A DNA stretch of 64,000 nucleotides from Himantopus leucocephalus (Eukaryota > Chordata > Aves > Charadriiformes > Recurvirostridae). Made by a program: the position numbers and the translations under genes. Positions 26,200-38,480 of this stretch are shown here, one piece after another. The notes under the pieces were generated by a model. It ran no database searches. It was not told the origin of the DNA and worked only from the letters and a program-made list of their open reading frames with translations. Location: NCBI GenBank assembly GCA_003993805.1, contig RSEF01000001.1, forward strand, positions 57,414,974 to 57,478,973, in the 5' to 3' direction. How positions within the stretch are numbered: position 1 is the stretch's first letter; every line of letters starts with the position of its first letter.

Positions 26200-28000
26200 A
26201 AGGGAATGATGCTGTTCGTCAACCTATACTGTAAGGAAGTGGAAGCTTCCTGATAGCAGGATAACCTGCTGTCAGTATCAGGAGGCTGCTGACCTCATTA
26301 CCGCTGTGAGGAGTCCAGAGGTGTCTAACTATGCTTCTCTGCAGTGACCAGTGGGCCATCTGCAGGAACAATGAGAGACAGATGAAGAAGGAGGCAGGGC
26401 CAATCCTGAAGGAAGAAACACTGCTTCCATGGGTAGGCGTTGTTATGTATCTCATTCTTGCAGACCCTTTCTAGGTGTTCAAGTTGCATCAGACTGTGAT
26501 GACCGCTGGAACCTCTTCTGTTCTGCCCACAACTGCAAGTGCTGCTCCTGCCTGCTTTGTTAGGCCACATTGGCCAGTTTCTGTCATTGCTAGTCCATGG
26601 CGGACTGTGCCAGCCCTCAGGAAAATGTTTGCGTCATTAGTCACTACGATTTCTAGCTTTTTTTTTTAATACTGGATGTCTTCCTAGCAAGTGTGTTCTT
26701 TGGGGTTGGGCAACAGCTATTATGAGCCATGGGCTGTCCATGGCACCTCCGGAGGCCACCTTGGTGCCTCTCTGGAGGCCTTCGAACCTCTGCATGTGAG
26801 ACAGAGAACTTGGCCATGGCATGCTGTGCAGGCAGACATCATTTCTGACACTAAAGAGGTACAGCTGGGGACCCTCTGGGGCACGAAGCCTTGAATACAA
26901 TGTACTAACAGCCCATAATAAGACTGAAAGGGGAGAGTCATTCTCTGAATGGAGTGTTTCAACCAAAGGCATAGGCACAGGGGAGATGAATCATTTCTCT
27001 TGATAGATGAAAAGTGGGAGGGAATGGGACAAAAGCTCTTATTGCACTGGAGGAGGGGGAGGAGGACATAGAGAAGGGTTTCTTAGTGAGAGGGAACATA
27101 GAAAAGTACCCTCTGACCTAGTTAGATTCACATTCAGTGCATCTAACATTCGGTGTTAATTGCATTTTCCTTGTTTTACTCCAGTCACTGCTGGTTGGTC
27201 TTCCCTTCATCTGGGAAGGTGCAGCAGCCTGGACACGAGTGCCATCCTTGATGCTCTGAGCAGATTCAAAGTGAAGAAAGGGCTATGCTTATGGATTTTG
27301 AAGAAACTGGTCTTTGCTTTTTCAGTCTGTTAAAAAGTTGAAACAACTGAACTGTGACCTCGCAGCCGCTGTGCAGAACACAGCCCAGACCTATAGTTTG
27401 GGAAACACTGGAAATGTTTGTGTCCAGTCTGTCCTGCAGCCTGCTATCTTGCAGGCAAATGGCCAAAGACATAGTCTACTTTCGCACAGTATGTGACAGA
27501 GTCACAGTTAAACTGGGTACTTGCTCCATTTCTGGGTATGTATGGTCTCACGACCTGGTGATGTAGAGGGTGCCTCGCATTTCCGATGATGCATACAGTA
27601 TCTAGATGATGCTAACACTAGTGCTGCCCCTAGAGAAAATGCTAGTTTTGCCTCTGAATCCAGCACTGGAATTATGCACCATATGGGTATCGGAAGTCCT
27701 TTTGGTGACCTGAAAATATGTTCGTAAATATGCCTCTATGAGTAAAGGTGTGGAACAACTGAGTGGTAGTCTTTGTGGTTTATAGCTGCCTGCGGACAGG
27801 TTGCAGATGGGAAGGTGGACCGCATTAGGAGCCCTTATGGAGCTCATGAACACATGAAGGGTGAAGGCCTATGGCAGAACAGCCACACCAGCAAAGACTC
27901 TCAGAAGGCAACTATCTGTGTCTTCTTTCTCGCACAAAGGATGTACAGAAAGTCCAAGTCAGCTCACGCAGGTTTTCATCCTAGTCTAATTGCCATAGAA
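26200..28000. other. 1.8-kb moderately GC-rich block without recognised genes
   Basis: Base composition shifts for about 1.8 kb, and short open frames (60-113 codons) occur on both strands without matching any family I know. This could be a decayed transposon or retrocopy. I cannot assign it. Confidence 0.35.
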
Positions 28001-31000
28001 AAAGAATAGCACTTCCTCTCATATTTCCTTGCCTGCTGACTATTCTTAGAGTAGGCAGTAGGCAATATGGGGTCAACCACAAACAAGAAAGTATAAAAGA
28101 AGTAGAAAGAAAAATAAGACTTACTGTATGGGCAACGGTGGCAGTAACAGTGACATACTACTGTTATCTACATGATGCAGACAAATGACAGCACGTCATG
28201 CCTAGAGTGGCTCACTGGTAGGCTCAGTTAAGAAGAAAAATGGTTGTGAGACTGCTTTCATCAGACGGTTTCGAAGCACATGCATGGAGGGGATATTTGG
28301 TCTATGGGACCAGTCTAAAGCTAGTCTGAAGTAAACACCCTGAACTATAGCATGGATGCATCTAACTGCCTTGTTTTACTGATCTATTCCTATTATGCTG
28401 CATGACTTAAATAATGTAGATTACATGTTTGTGTTTCAGAGTTGAAAAATTCATGTGTTGTGCTGGATTCTAACACTTTTTCTGTCCTTATAAGCAGTGT
28501 AATGAACAGGTGAGTGGCCTCCTTCCAAACCTGGAAAGTAATTACCAGAGGCATTAGAAGGAGGAAAAACAGCAGGGTAGAAAGTACTTCCTTAGAATTC
28601 TGTTTTTCATCTTCACTTCCAGCAGACCAGAACCAAGGGAGTCATAGCCAGAACGGGTCACAAATGTTATGATACCGGTTTGCAGCATCTCCTAGTTTGG
28701 ACACTGTCTTTAGGAATGGAAGTTGGAATGATCTGCTTTTTAGCTGCGCTGAATGGGAGAGAATTAAACACCAGGATTCAAATCAGCTTGCTAAGCTCTG
28801 GGATGTCTACGCCAATAGCGATGTAGCAATAGCAAACATATGATGTGGTCTTTCTCTGTTACGTACACAGCATAGCTAATGTGCACATGCACAGTAGTTC
28901 TGTTTTCCTAAATGCCAGATTTACTGCGCTCACACAAAAGAGTGTTACATATGAGTAATAGATCCAGCACTTTTTGGAAGCACAGCTTTACTGCTCATAT
29001 AACACTGCTCACAGAGAGCATGTGCTCATATCCCACTTCTTGTCTGGTTCTGCAAAGCACCCAGGCGAGAGGCTGACTGCCTGCACATCACTGCTACAAA
29101 ATTCCCAAACTTGCTTTATGCTGAGACCTGTCTGTGCAGGAAGGAACAAGTTGCATGCTTTAAGAATAGCTCTGAAGCCAAGAGAAAGCTGCTTTCAGCT
29201 AACATCTTTCTTCCATCTGTCAAATGAGAGAATGTGTTCCCATTATGCGCTGGGAGAAGGAGCCATACACTGAGCATCCCACACAAAACCAATCCTGTTT
29301 CTTGTCTAAGTTCTCAGATAAGCTAGGATAATTCTTATTTTCAAAAACATTTTAGCTTTGGAGGAACCCATTGAGAAGTCACTTGCACAGAGGTTTCGGA
29401 TGACAAAAAGGCAATGCTCCTTAGGGTTCCTATGTCACTTAAGTGTGGCTAAAATGCTATGTCATGACTGCTGTGATTTTTTTAGGCAATTAAGCATATC
29501 CTGCTCACAATTCCTTTCTCAATATTATTTTTTTTTCTCAAGTCCTTCTACTTGCAACTTTGGTATCTTTTTTAGACATTCTCTCCACTCTCAACACATC
29601 TGAACTTCCTTTTAATAAAACATATGAAATCTTACTCCAAACATTTATTGATTTCATTCTTTTCACACAAAAAATCTTAAATGCAATATCAAACTCTGCT
29701 AAGAAATTTGCTCTAAGACTGATGTCATGTATAAAATATTTCCATTCCAAGAATTAACTTTACAAATGATATTTCTACTGGAGTGTCTTAACCTTATCTA
29801 ATAATAATAAGTCATAAAGTGCTGTAGATAATATTAATGTGAAACTTGAATAACTTAAATTGCATTAGTGTGAGATGAGAATTTGGGCTACTAGCTCTAA
29901 TCCAACAAAAATAAAGGGTATTTTGAAAAGAAGAAATCTAACAGAAAGATTCCAACTCTATCTCTTAAAAACATCCCAGTTTACCCTCTTATGAAATGTT
30001 CTCCTCAAATACAGAAACATCAGGGAAAAATATTTTGAGAAATCTGGGTAAACATACCTTTTCATAATGGTTAAACACTGCATAAGAAACTACAATAATT
30101 AATTCATCTATATTTGGGCAGGTATGTGGGGCTTTTTCCCATTTAAAACTACTTTGAGCCCTGGAAAGTGGTTCCTAAACATGCTACTGGTGTTTGAAAT
30201 ATAGAAATTCATCACTCTTTAAGAAGCCAGCAATTATGAGTAAAAAAAGAGTCTTCCTTTTCAGCCACTAAAATGCCTGTTGCATTTTCAGGCTGCAGAG
30301 ATGAATACTGATGAGAATAACAAAAAGAGCTTTAAAAAAAGAGTATTTTAAAACCTTGACAATAGATTTGTTGCTTGATTTCTCTCCTCCAAGCTTATTC
30401 AATACTGCCTGAGTATATGGCTCTAAGGAAGTGTTGTTCCATAGATGTTTTTTAAATCACTTATCTTAATCCTCAAAATCTGAGTTAAAAAGTATCACAA
30501 GACAGGAAACATTAATAGTAAAACTAAAAATAACATCATCAGCAATTTTATTAAGTACTAAAACACAAGGAGTCATCAAGTTCTAAATTAAATGAGGAAT
30601 AGAAAAGAGGTACATGTTCAAAACAAACAAATGAAAAGAATTTTTATCTAATGAGATTCAAATTAGTGAGACTCCAATTATGGTTTAAGATCTTAAAATA
30701 TTTAGATGGTATTCACTATTTTGAATGCATGATGACAGAGCTGAACCTCAACAAACAGATACACAGAAATGTTTCACGGTTCCTTGCAGGATGTTAAAGG
30801 TTTTTAGATTTTCAGCAAGCTGTTGTGAGTACAGCAAGGGTGGGTTACATTAGATAAAACTTACCATGATCCCAATTTGTGGGCCCCATAACTATTCCAA
30901 CAGCTGTGCCTTCAAAAGATCTGGGTTTTGAATAGGAACTATGTATTTTTAGCATGTAAGCTCTCTTGCATTGCTGAGCCATGTAAGTGAAGAAATGTGA

Positions 31001-32244
31001 TGCACAGCATCAGCTTTTGACTGCCTTTGTTTTGGTGTAGCATTCTTGCATCAAAGACATGTTAAGAACTTGCTTCTTAAGAACTCTTTCCCAGCTCAAC
31101 AGGGAAGCTGCTAAAGACTACCTCAGTGTTACTCAGCTCGTGCTTCAAGCCATTCTATGTTAGTTAATTATCACTGGTTCAGAAGATGTTGATTCTTCCA
31201 AGTAACCACATAACCAGCTTGTTCTCAACTGGCTTCAAGAGTATCTCTAGATCTTGGTTATGCCCTCCTTTCTTGTATTAAGCACATTTTAAAAAGGCTT
31301 CAGTTAGAGTTTTATGACAGAATCTGGCTCTCAGCATTAGTATACTCTCCAAAAGCAGATGTTATTAACAATGTTTTCAAAAACACCAGTTACTGAATGC
31401 AGACAGCACTAAAATTATGATGTATTAAATATCCATTCATTTATTTTGAACAATTTAAACAAGAATACGAAAAAGCTGATCACTAAGAAGCATGAAAAAG
31501 AGAAAAAATATTTCATCAGCTAAGAGCAGGATTAAGATTACAAAATTTTCTTTGAATTGCAGCATTGCTGGAAAATTCATAAATTCAGAGTTAAACCCTA
31601 AATATCAATTGTAATTCATCACATGTTACTTTTATATACCATACTACTTGTACCATTTATCTCACTTGATGAATATGGTATGTGGAATATTATTGTCTTT
31701 AATAATCTTTGGTGTTTCAGTGCACAGATTCATATTGTAGCATATACAGATTGACTAGCACATCCAGATACAGAAATTATTCACAAGTACTCATTTTTCA
31801 CAAAAGAAATCCTTGTTCTCTTTTACAAGTGACTCAGAATTTATCCAGTAAGACACAATTTATCAAAAAGCCTCTTCGAGCAATGTCAGCCTCATGCTCT
31901 GGACTGAAAAGTGTTTTAATAACTCTTCTCATTCCCCAGTATTATCAAATGCAAGCAGACTAATCTCTATTTACCTCAGCTATTCCACACATGCTGTTCC
32001 CAGAGCACTCCACACATGTTATACCAGGTTTTATTCCTGCCCTAGTACCTTGCACTACATATCTGTATCACATGTGGCAGCCTTCTACTTCTCCTCATTC
32101 GTTCTCCTTAAACAGCTTCACAAAATGAAATAGTAAATTTTCATGCTAGGCCCACTAACTCTCTTGTTCGGAATGCTAGTAGAAGCCTCTACTGATATAT
32201 TCCGGAATGCAAAATATAAGAACCATCCCTTCTATTACTGATTA

Positions 32245-32281
32245 TAAAATCTATAAAAAATTATAGATTTTAAAATCTATA
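32245..32281. repeat. overlapping inverted repeats
   Basis: TAAAATCTATAA (32245-32256) and TTATAGATTTTA (32261-32272) form a 12-bp stem with a 4-bp loop. The right arm also belongs to the perfect 20-bp palindrome TATAGATTTTAAAATCTATA (32262-32281). Confidence 0.9.
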
Positions 32282-32840
32282 GTTTAATCAGCTAGCACCA
32301 AAAATGATTGGAAAAATGACTGCAAGTTATTCTGTCCACAGCTGAGAAGCAAAATTCATGTACAAGGCGGCAAATCAAATATGAAGCCTGCAGAAAATCT
32401 CCACATCTTATGTGGCAGGCAGGTATTAGGAAAACAATGTTTCATCCAGGGTTTTTAAGAGTACTTATATAAGGGACAAAGTATTTCCAGGCCAACTGCT
32501 ATATAAAGACAAACATCTGGGATTCACTGACAGCCTTATTTACACATATATGTAACGACAGTCTATAAACAGATTGAAAAGTCAGAAAAACCTAAAAGAA
32601 ATTCTAAAGAGCCATCAATTCAAATTGCAGATTTTACTCTCCTTTACTTTGTTTGTCAATTACATCTATACAAAGTGGGTTCAATGCAATGACATCACTT
32701 TATGTCACATTTGCATATGTAAAAAAAATGTCTACAAAACCAGTAGAAAGTTATGTTCATCTCCATTCAAAAAAGTGTCTTAAATAATGTGAAAACTGTA
32801 GGTGTTAGTTCCCTCACTTGGATAATAACAGAAACTATAC

Positions 32841-32939
32841 CTTTGGGAGAAGCTGGATTGCTTGGAGTATTCTCTGTCTGTGTCCAGAGTTAAGGATTCC
32901 TATTTCCAAGAGATCCTGGTCCTCCATTACATTGCTTCC
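32841..32939 (-). CDS. ANKS1B: ANKS1B exon B: second half of SAM1
   Basis: A 99-bp, phase 0 exon encoding 33 residues that begin [16 protein letters not shown], contain the typical SAM C-terminal helix wording [15 protein letters not shown], and end in LPK. The acceptor is TTTTTAG immediately before 32939. The donor is GTATAG at 32840. Joined to exon A it completes SAM1: the residues NVQFM then GSNVMED are the standard SAM loop, where the domain dips into its middle helices before the basic H-R-Q-R-I-L segment at the start of helix 5. Tandem SAM domains in ANKS1 proteins pack on each other (family knowledge). Nothing is broken, and I see no ambiguity in frame or boundaries. Confidence 0.97.
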
Positions 32940-35900
32940 CTAAAAATGGAAAAAAAGTGTAGAATAAAAATGAAAAAATAGCAGATGCCTTCAATAGCCT
33001 GAAACAAACCCATTTACTTAATTTATACTATCTGACAAGAATCATAAATTACTGATGATTGCATTCATTTTCATGATGATAAAATATGGTGGAAGGTGCT
33101 TGAGCTCATGGACAATTACTATACTGCTGGCAGCGCTGCCGGTGGAGAAATTGTAGCTCCCGCTGAAGCCAAATACCAGATGTGAACCTTCTTTCGTTTG
33201 ACTGGAACCAAGGACACGACTACAGAAATGTTCAAAAACTCCTCATTTTTTTTCATCCCCTCCCCCTACCTCACCCAGCTACACATTATGTCCATTTTTC
33301 TCCAGACTGGAAAGTACTTAACGCAGAGTAAGATGAGCAGAGTGGACGAGGATAAAATGAATTACTTCCTTGTTAGTAAAATGGTGAAGAAACCAAAGAG
33401 GGGAAGTAGTATCAACAACCCCCGGCCAGCCCCCAGCCCCCTGAATTTAACTGTACCAGTGCAGTCCTAACTTTACCCGTCTATGCCCTTATCTCCCTGC
33501 TTGCGGGCAGGTCAAATAACTCCTAGCACGCAAACAGCTGAAAAAGACCATCTGTTCAAACAATACATGAAACAAGTTCCCACAAAAGTCCATAAAATAA
33601 GTCTCCTCAATTCAATTCCTCTATTGTCAGGAGTTGCTACGAGCAGGGGAGGACCTATAGCTACATAACTAAAGGATAATATGACTACTGAAAGATGATC
33701 CTGGAATTCATCAAAAGAGTGGGCAACACAGGGTGAAGTTGAAGGAGTTTGACACTACCTACACAGTAAGTTCAGAATTCGAAAGTTAAGGTACTTGATT
33801 AGATAGCAGTGACTATTGGAATCACAGGAAGCACAACAGCAGCTTAGAAAGGGAATTGCAGCCGGGGATCAAATCAAGATGGTTCTAAGTAGGCTGGCAA
33901 TCTTGTATTGTTTTTTTAGACTATCTCATTTCAGACAAAAATTCAGCTTTTTTTTTTTTTTTAATTAAAAAACCTGAAGCTTCTAACTATTACAGTTGCA
34001 AACAAAACCTGGAAAAACAGATGACCTATCTTGAACTCTCACCCCTGTTGGAGTCTCATGATGCTAATTTGCTAGAAGCAAGAATTCTTATTTTTTGTAC
34101 TTACTTAACATCATCATGAAATAGGCTTTATGTGAGCAAATCCATGAAAAACTTCATCTCCACTTTTCCCTTTAGCTTGTTGCTTCTGACTCAGTAGAGC
34201 TCTTAAGCAGCAGCAAAATCAAATGCTAATAGGCGCATAACAGAACATGCTTAAATACTTTGCTGAATCAGGGCTTAATAATGGATATGAATTCTTTCTG
34301 AATATCAAATCTCCTGTCCCACAGCAACATAGCTTTCTTTCAAAAACACACTGGAATAAGCAATACTTCACCCTGTTCAGCTGCTAAATCTTCACGCTTT
34401 TCAGATGGACTGATTAGTTTACTCTTGAGGACTCTCAAGTGCTACTCTGCAGAGTATCCTGCAAAATCTAGGGGAGGTCTTTTTAAGGCAATCATGGAAA
34501 CTGCGCAGAGCTATTACATTTAAAATTATATTTCACAGTAAGTGGTATTATTTAAGACTACAAGTCTGCAAATCATATCCTGAAAGAATTTGTGTGCAGC
34601 ATTCAGAACAGGAGCAGGCAGAGACCTGCCTAAAGGGCGAAGCTGTGCAATCATGCCAGTTTAAGCAGATCCCACGGTGTAAGAGCGCGTGCAGCACAGG
34701 CTGTGCAAACAGTGATAGCGATGAGGTGGGGTTAATACCCCCTTCATCTCCCTGGTAAACACATACAAAATATATTTTCCCCTTTCTTCCTTTCTCCTTT
34801 AAATAACCTAAAGGAGGCTGTAAACTTACGGGAAGAACTGGGGAAAAAAACCCTTCCATTTTTGGGCTGGATTCCCCAGCTTCTGGAAATAGCTAGCATA
34901 AATGGATTTAAGGAAATTGAGCCAACTGAGGATCCAGTCCAAAACAAAGGCTATACATTTTTGTTCATTTTAATAAATGCAGTTATTTTGTTTACAGCTA
35001 TTGCTTTCGCTTCATTCCACTGTTTTTCAGATTTCACCTTTCATCGCTGCATGATGTTTACGCATAATCATAGTGTACTCATCACCGAGCTACTACACAC
35101 TGTTTACTGGTGTCAGTAACCTTGGCATCCAGCTTTAAATATTGCAACGTTTAAAACCCAATTCAACTAACACTTAGGCACAGGAAAAATCCTGTCTATT
35201 TGCACATAGTTGCTGCATAGCAGAGAAAGCATTATTTTATTAATTCTTTACTATTGGGGTTTTTTTTCCTTATATATTACTTCATATATTTTGTTTCTTT
35301 GTAGTTGGTATTATACATTTTTTAAAATATGATAAGGTTACAAAATCAAATATTTAAAATTCAGGAAAGCCTGGAACTCCTGTTGCCTCCTTGTCCCCGT
35401 CTAAGAAGGCAAAACCTGTCTCTTTCAATGCCCTCAGGTTTTGGAGCTTTTGCGGTGTGCTACCATCAGCATCAACAGTAGCAGAGAGTCATCTCTCCTG
35501 TAAACAGACTTCATTTTCTCCTGCCATGGAGCTAAAATAGCTCTTCATTTTTCCACAGAAGCAAACCAGGAAACTTTAGATACTCAGTATAATCCACTGT
35601 TGCTTAACATAGAGGAGTAAACTGATAGTAGTGGAAAGCTGCTGTCTGCTTTGCAGACATACATGTGAAGAGACCAAAACAGTCCCCCCTGTTCCTGTCT
35701 CCCTGGCATCTGCTCCCATTCTCCCCTTAGTCCCAGTCCCTGATTCTGTTTTTTACCTGATTACTCTTCTTGCGCTCCTCCAGTCTCCTTCCATAGGCTC
35801 CTACATTGAGAGTGGGGAAAACCTAACTTCCTTCTGCGGCAGATCAGAGACAAGAGGAGAAATTCTCTCCCTGCTCTTAGCTGCCACGCACACATTTCTT

Positions 35901-37979
35901 ATAAGCTGGGCCAAATTTAACCTCAATTAACTTTACAGAGGTGACACGGTAAATGTAATTAAAATGAATACGAATACAAGAGTGTCTTTTCACATTATTT
36001 CAGCCTTAAAAATAGTTGAGCTGTACTAGCTGAAACATTCACCAAAAAGAAATTATTCTAGTAGACACCTAGAGAATTTGAGTCCAAAGATTTAACTTTG
36101 ATATGCTTACATACAAAACAGGTTCTTATAACAGGAAATATGGGACAGCAATCACTACTGGGGTTATTATGCTTTTCTTATGTAATAAAAACGTAAGAGG
36201 CTTTGTGACACTGTAGTTTCTTAAGTCTATAGGAAAACTTAGTTGGAAGGAAAACTTACTTCTTGAAATTAAAGCAATAAGAATATAGCAAAATTGCTCA
36301 TACTAGGGCAGATTCAGATCCCATTCACTTCAGCTTACACTGAAATTCCTGTCTTGTTAATGAATAAGAGATAGTCTTCCTTATAAATTAGAAAGATCCT
36401 TCTTCTGAGGTTCCAGTTTGGAACAAGTGTAGCTGATCCCCACTCCCTGGGATTTGTGGTTCTGCACAACTCTCAGGAATATCAACTTTTTCCCTGTAAG
36501 CATGTACAGGAAGCCAATCTCCTGAGTAAGAAGGCAGTAGTTTCACAGAACAGTTGGGCTCAAGGAGGAAGGAAAAACGACTCTGCATGTGGGAGACTGG
36601 AGGCATATGAAAAACAACACAATTTAAAAACCCATAAATTTTGCCAAAATCTGAGATAGTTCCTATAAATAAGTTCAGAACAAAATGCATAATGGTACAC
36701 TATGAGATAAAGATTTTACTGGCATTTGTTTGAGTTGTTCCACACAAAATCACCGCCGGCACTCTCCACCTGAAGTTAATGCAGTCTTTCCCAAAAATGC
36801 TGGATTAGGCTTTTATATCAGATTCCAAATGTATGTAAGTGCAGATATAGGTATATGGAATCTTTAGAAAACAATTTAATCTAGAATATGTCAGATTTAT
36901 AGCAAAAAAACCCTCTCTCTATTAAAAATAGCCTAATTTTAATACATCAGACAGCTCAAAGAACCTCTAAAATCCAATCAAAGGAAAAGATTCATAAACT
37001 TGTAGACAAATTCATTCACTATCAAAAGAGAACAACTTTCAAGACTCTTAAAAAAAAAAAAGACCAATACACATTCTACATGTTGCAGGAACAAAAGCAC
37101 TTTGAAGATTTGTCCCTGAAGATAATAAAAGATGGTGATTAGAAGAACATATTAGAATGGCAGGCATGACTGTATGTTTCTCATTGCCCCCATTTTGCAC
37201 TTATGTTTTTAATCTGCATTCGTATATTTTCTGTGCTGGAGACCTACGGTGAAAAATTCCAATGTCTGGTTCTGTCACCTAAGTAAAACAGTACAGAAGC
37301 TTTAAAGCAGCTGACAGATATATCATTGGACTTATCTGAAAACTCAGCCACTGAAGTTGGAAGAGATGGGTTGTGGGGAACAAACCACCTGCATATGCTT
37401 TTTGGTCTTATTCTTGTTCTTCACCTTGGCTGATAGATTGAAAACCTCATAAAGATTGGAGAGAGGTTTCATAGATTTTCATTGCAAAGTTCTGGGAAAA
37501 AAACTCAATGGGGAGATAAATGTATATGCATCGCTTCATGTAAACAGGGTAAAACTGACTGAAAAAAGAGAAAGAACAAATTAATTTTGCATTTAAGGCT
37601 TCTTTCTCCCTTACGAAAGAAAAGATTTTTATGTAAGAAATTGAAGGTTTAGAAGAGTTCTGGCTATAGGCTGGCAATGCCAACTAAACCAGCTTTTTCT
37701 GTGCTCAGCTATATCATCTAGAGGAGGGAAAGTATTAAATCTGGTGCCTAAAGCTGTGTAAGAGCCGCTACTCACCAGGTTGAGTTGATTTGCTATGCAA
37801 CCGTTATTGACACAAAGTTCAGTTAGACTGCTGAGTGCTATTGGAGGTGGCAACAACTTCTGGTAACTTTTTAATGCTTCTGGTGTATTGGAAATTGGTT
37901 TGCCCAAGAACAGGGTTGGCATGGGCAAGGAAAGGATGGCTTCTGAGGTGAGTACAGTGTTGATGGGGCAGCACTTGTG

Positions 37980-38480
37980 CTTGCATCACCCTCATTGCAA
38001 GGGGAGCTCTTTATGCTCTCCTTTGCCCTCTCCCAGCCACCCACATAGTAATCGGCCGCACCATCAACATAATGAGATCAGTAGGGACTCTGAAGAGTAC
38101 GAACACATAGCAATGAGTAGGACTATGCTGTATGCATATCACAGAAAAGGCCTGGTGGATGTTCAAAGAGCCTTGCCAATATCTCCACCAATGTGTATTG
38201 CACTGAATTTCACCCTGGCTGACTGAGACTGGACACTGTGGGGATTAATGGAGTTGGGGCAACCGGCCTCATACCTGGGCTTACAGGGCTGCTGGAAACA
38301 TGACCTGGCACAGAAAGGAAAAAAGGGAATACGGGAGGTGGTACACTTAGCTGGAGTATCTGAGAGCACCAACATTCCTGCCACTCAGATAAGAGAGGTG
38401 GAGCAGGGCAGGAGCAGATGGGAATGTTCTTCCATTAGGCATGCTTGGAGACTGAAGTCAGAGATAGAAAACTGAGACCA
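37980..38480. other. GC-richer block without recognised genes
   Basis: A 500-bp stretch with a compositional style like the 26-28 kb block. Open frames of 112 codons (37888-38226) and 75 codons (38248-38475) show no motif I recognise. Confidence 0.3.

Larger units (their letters stand above)
20553..32840 (-). other. ANKS1B: ANKS1B intron between exons B and C
   Basis: A 12,288-bp intron bounded by GTATAG and TTTTTCAG on the minus strand. No exon, RNA gene or clear transposon was recognised. It holds GC-richer islands at 23.04-23.53, 25.25-25.51 and 26.2-28.0 kb that stand out from AT-rich surroundings and may be decayed repeats. 28.0-32.2 kb is AT-rich with nothing recognisable. A perfect short inverted repeat lies at 32245-32281, close to exon B. 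Confidence 0.9.
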
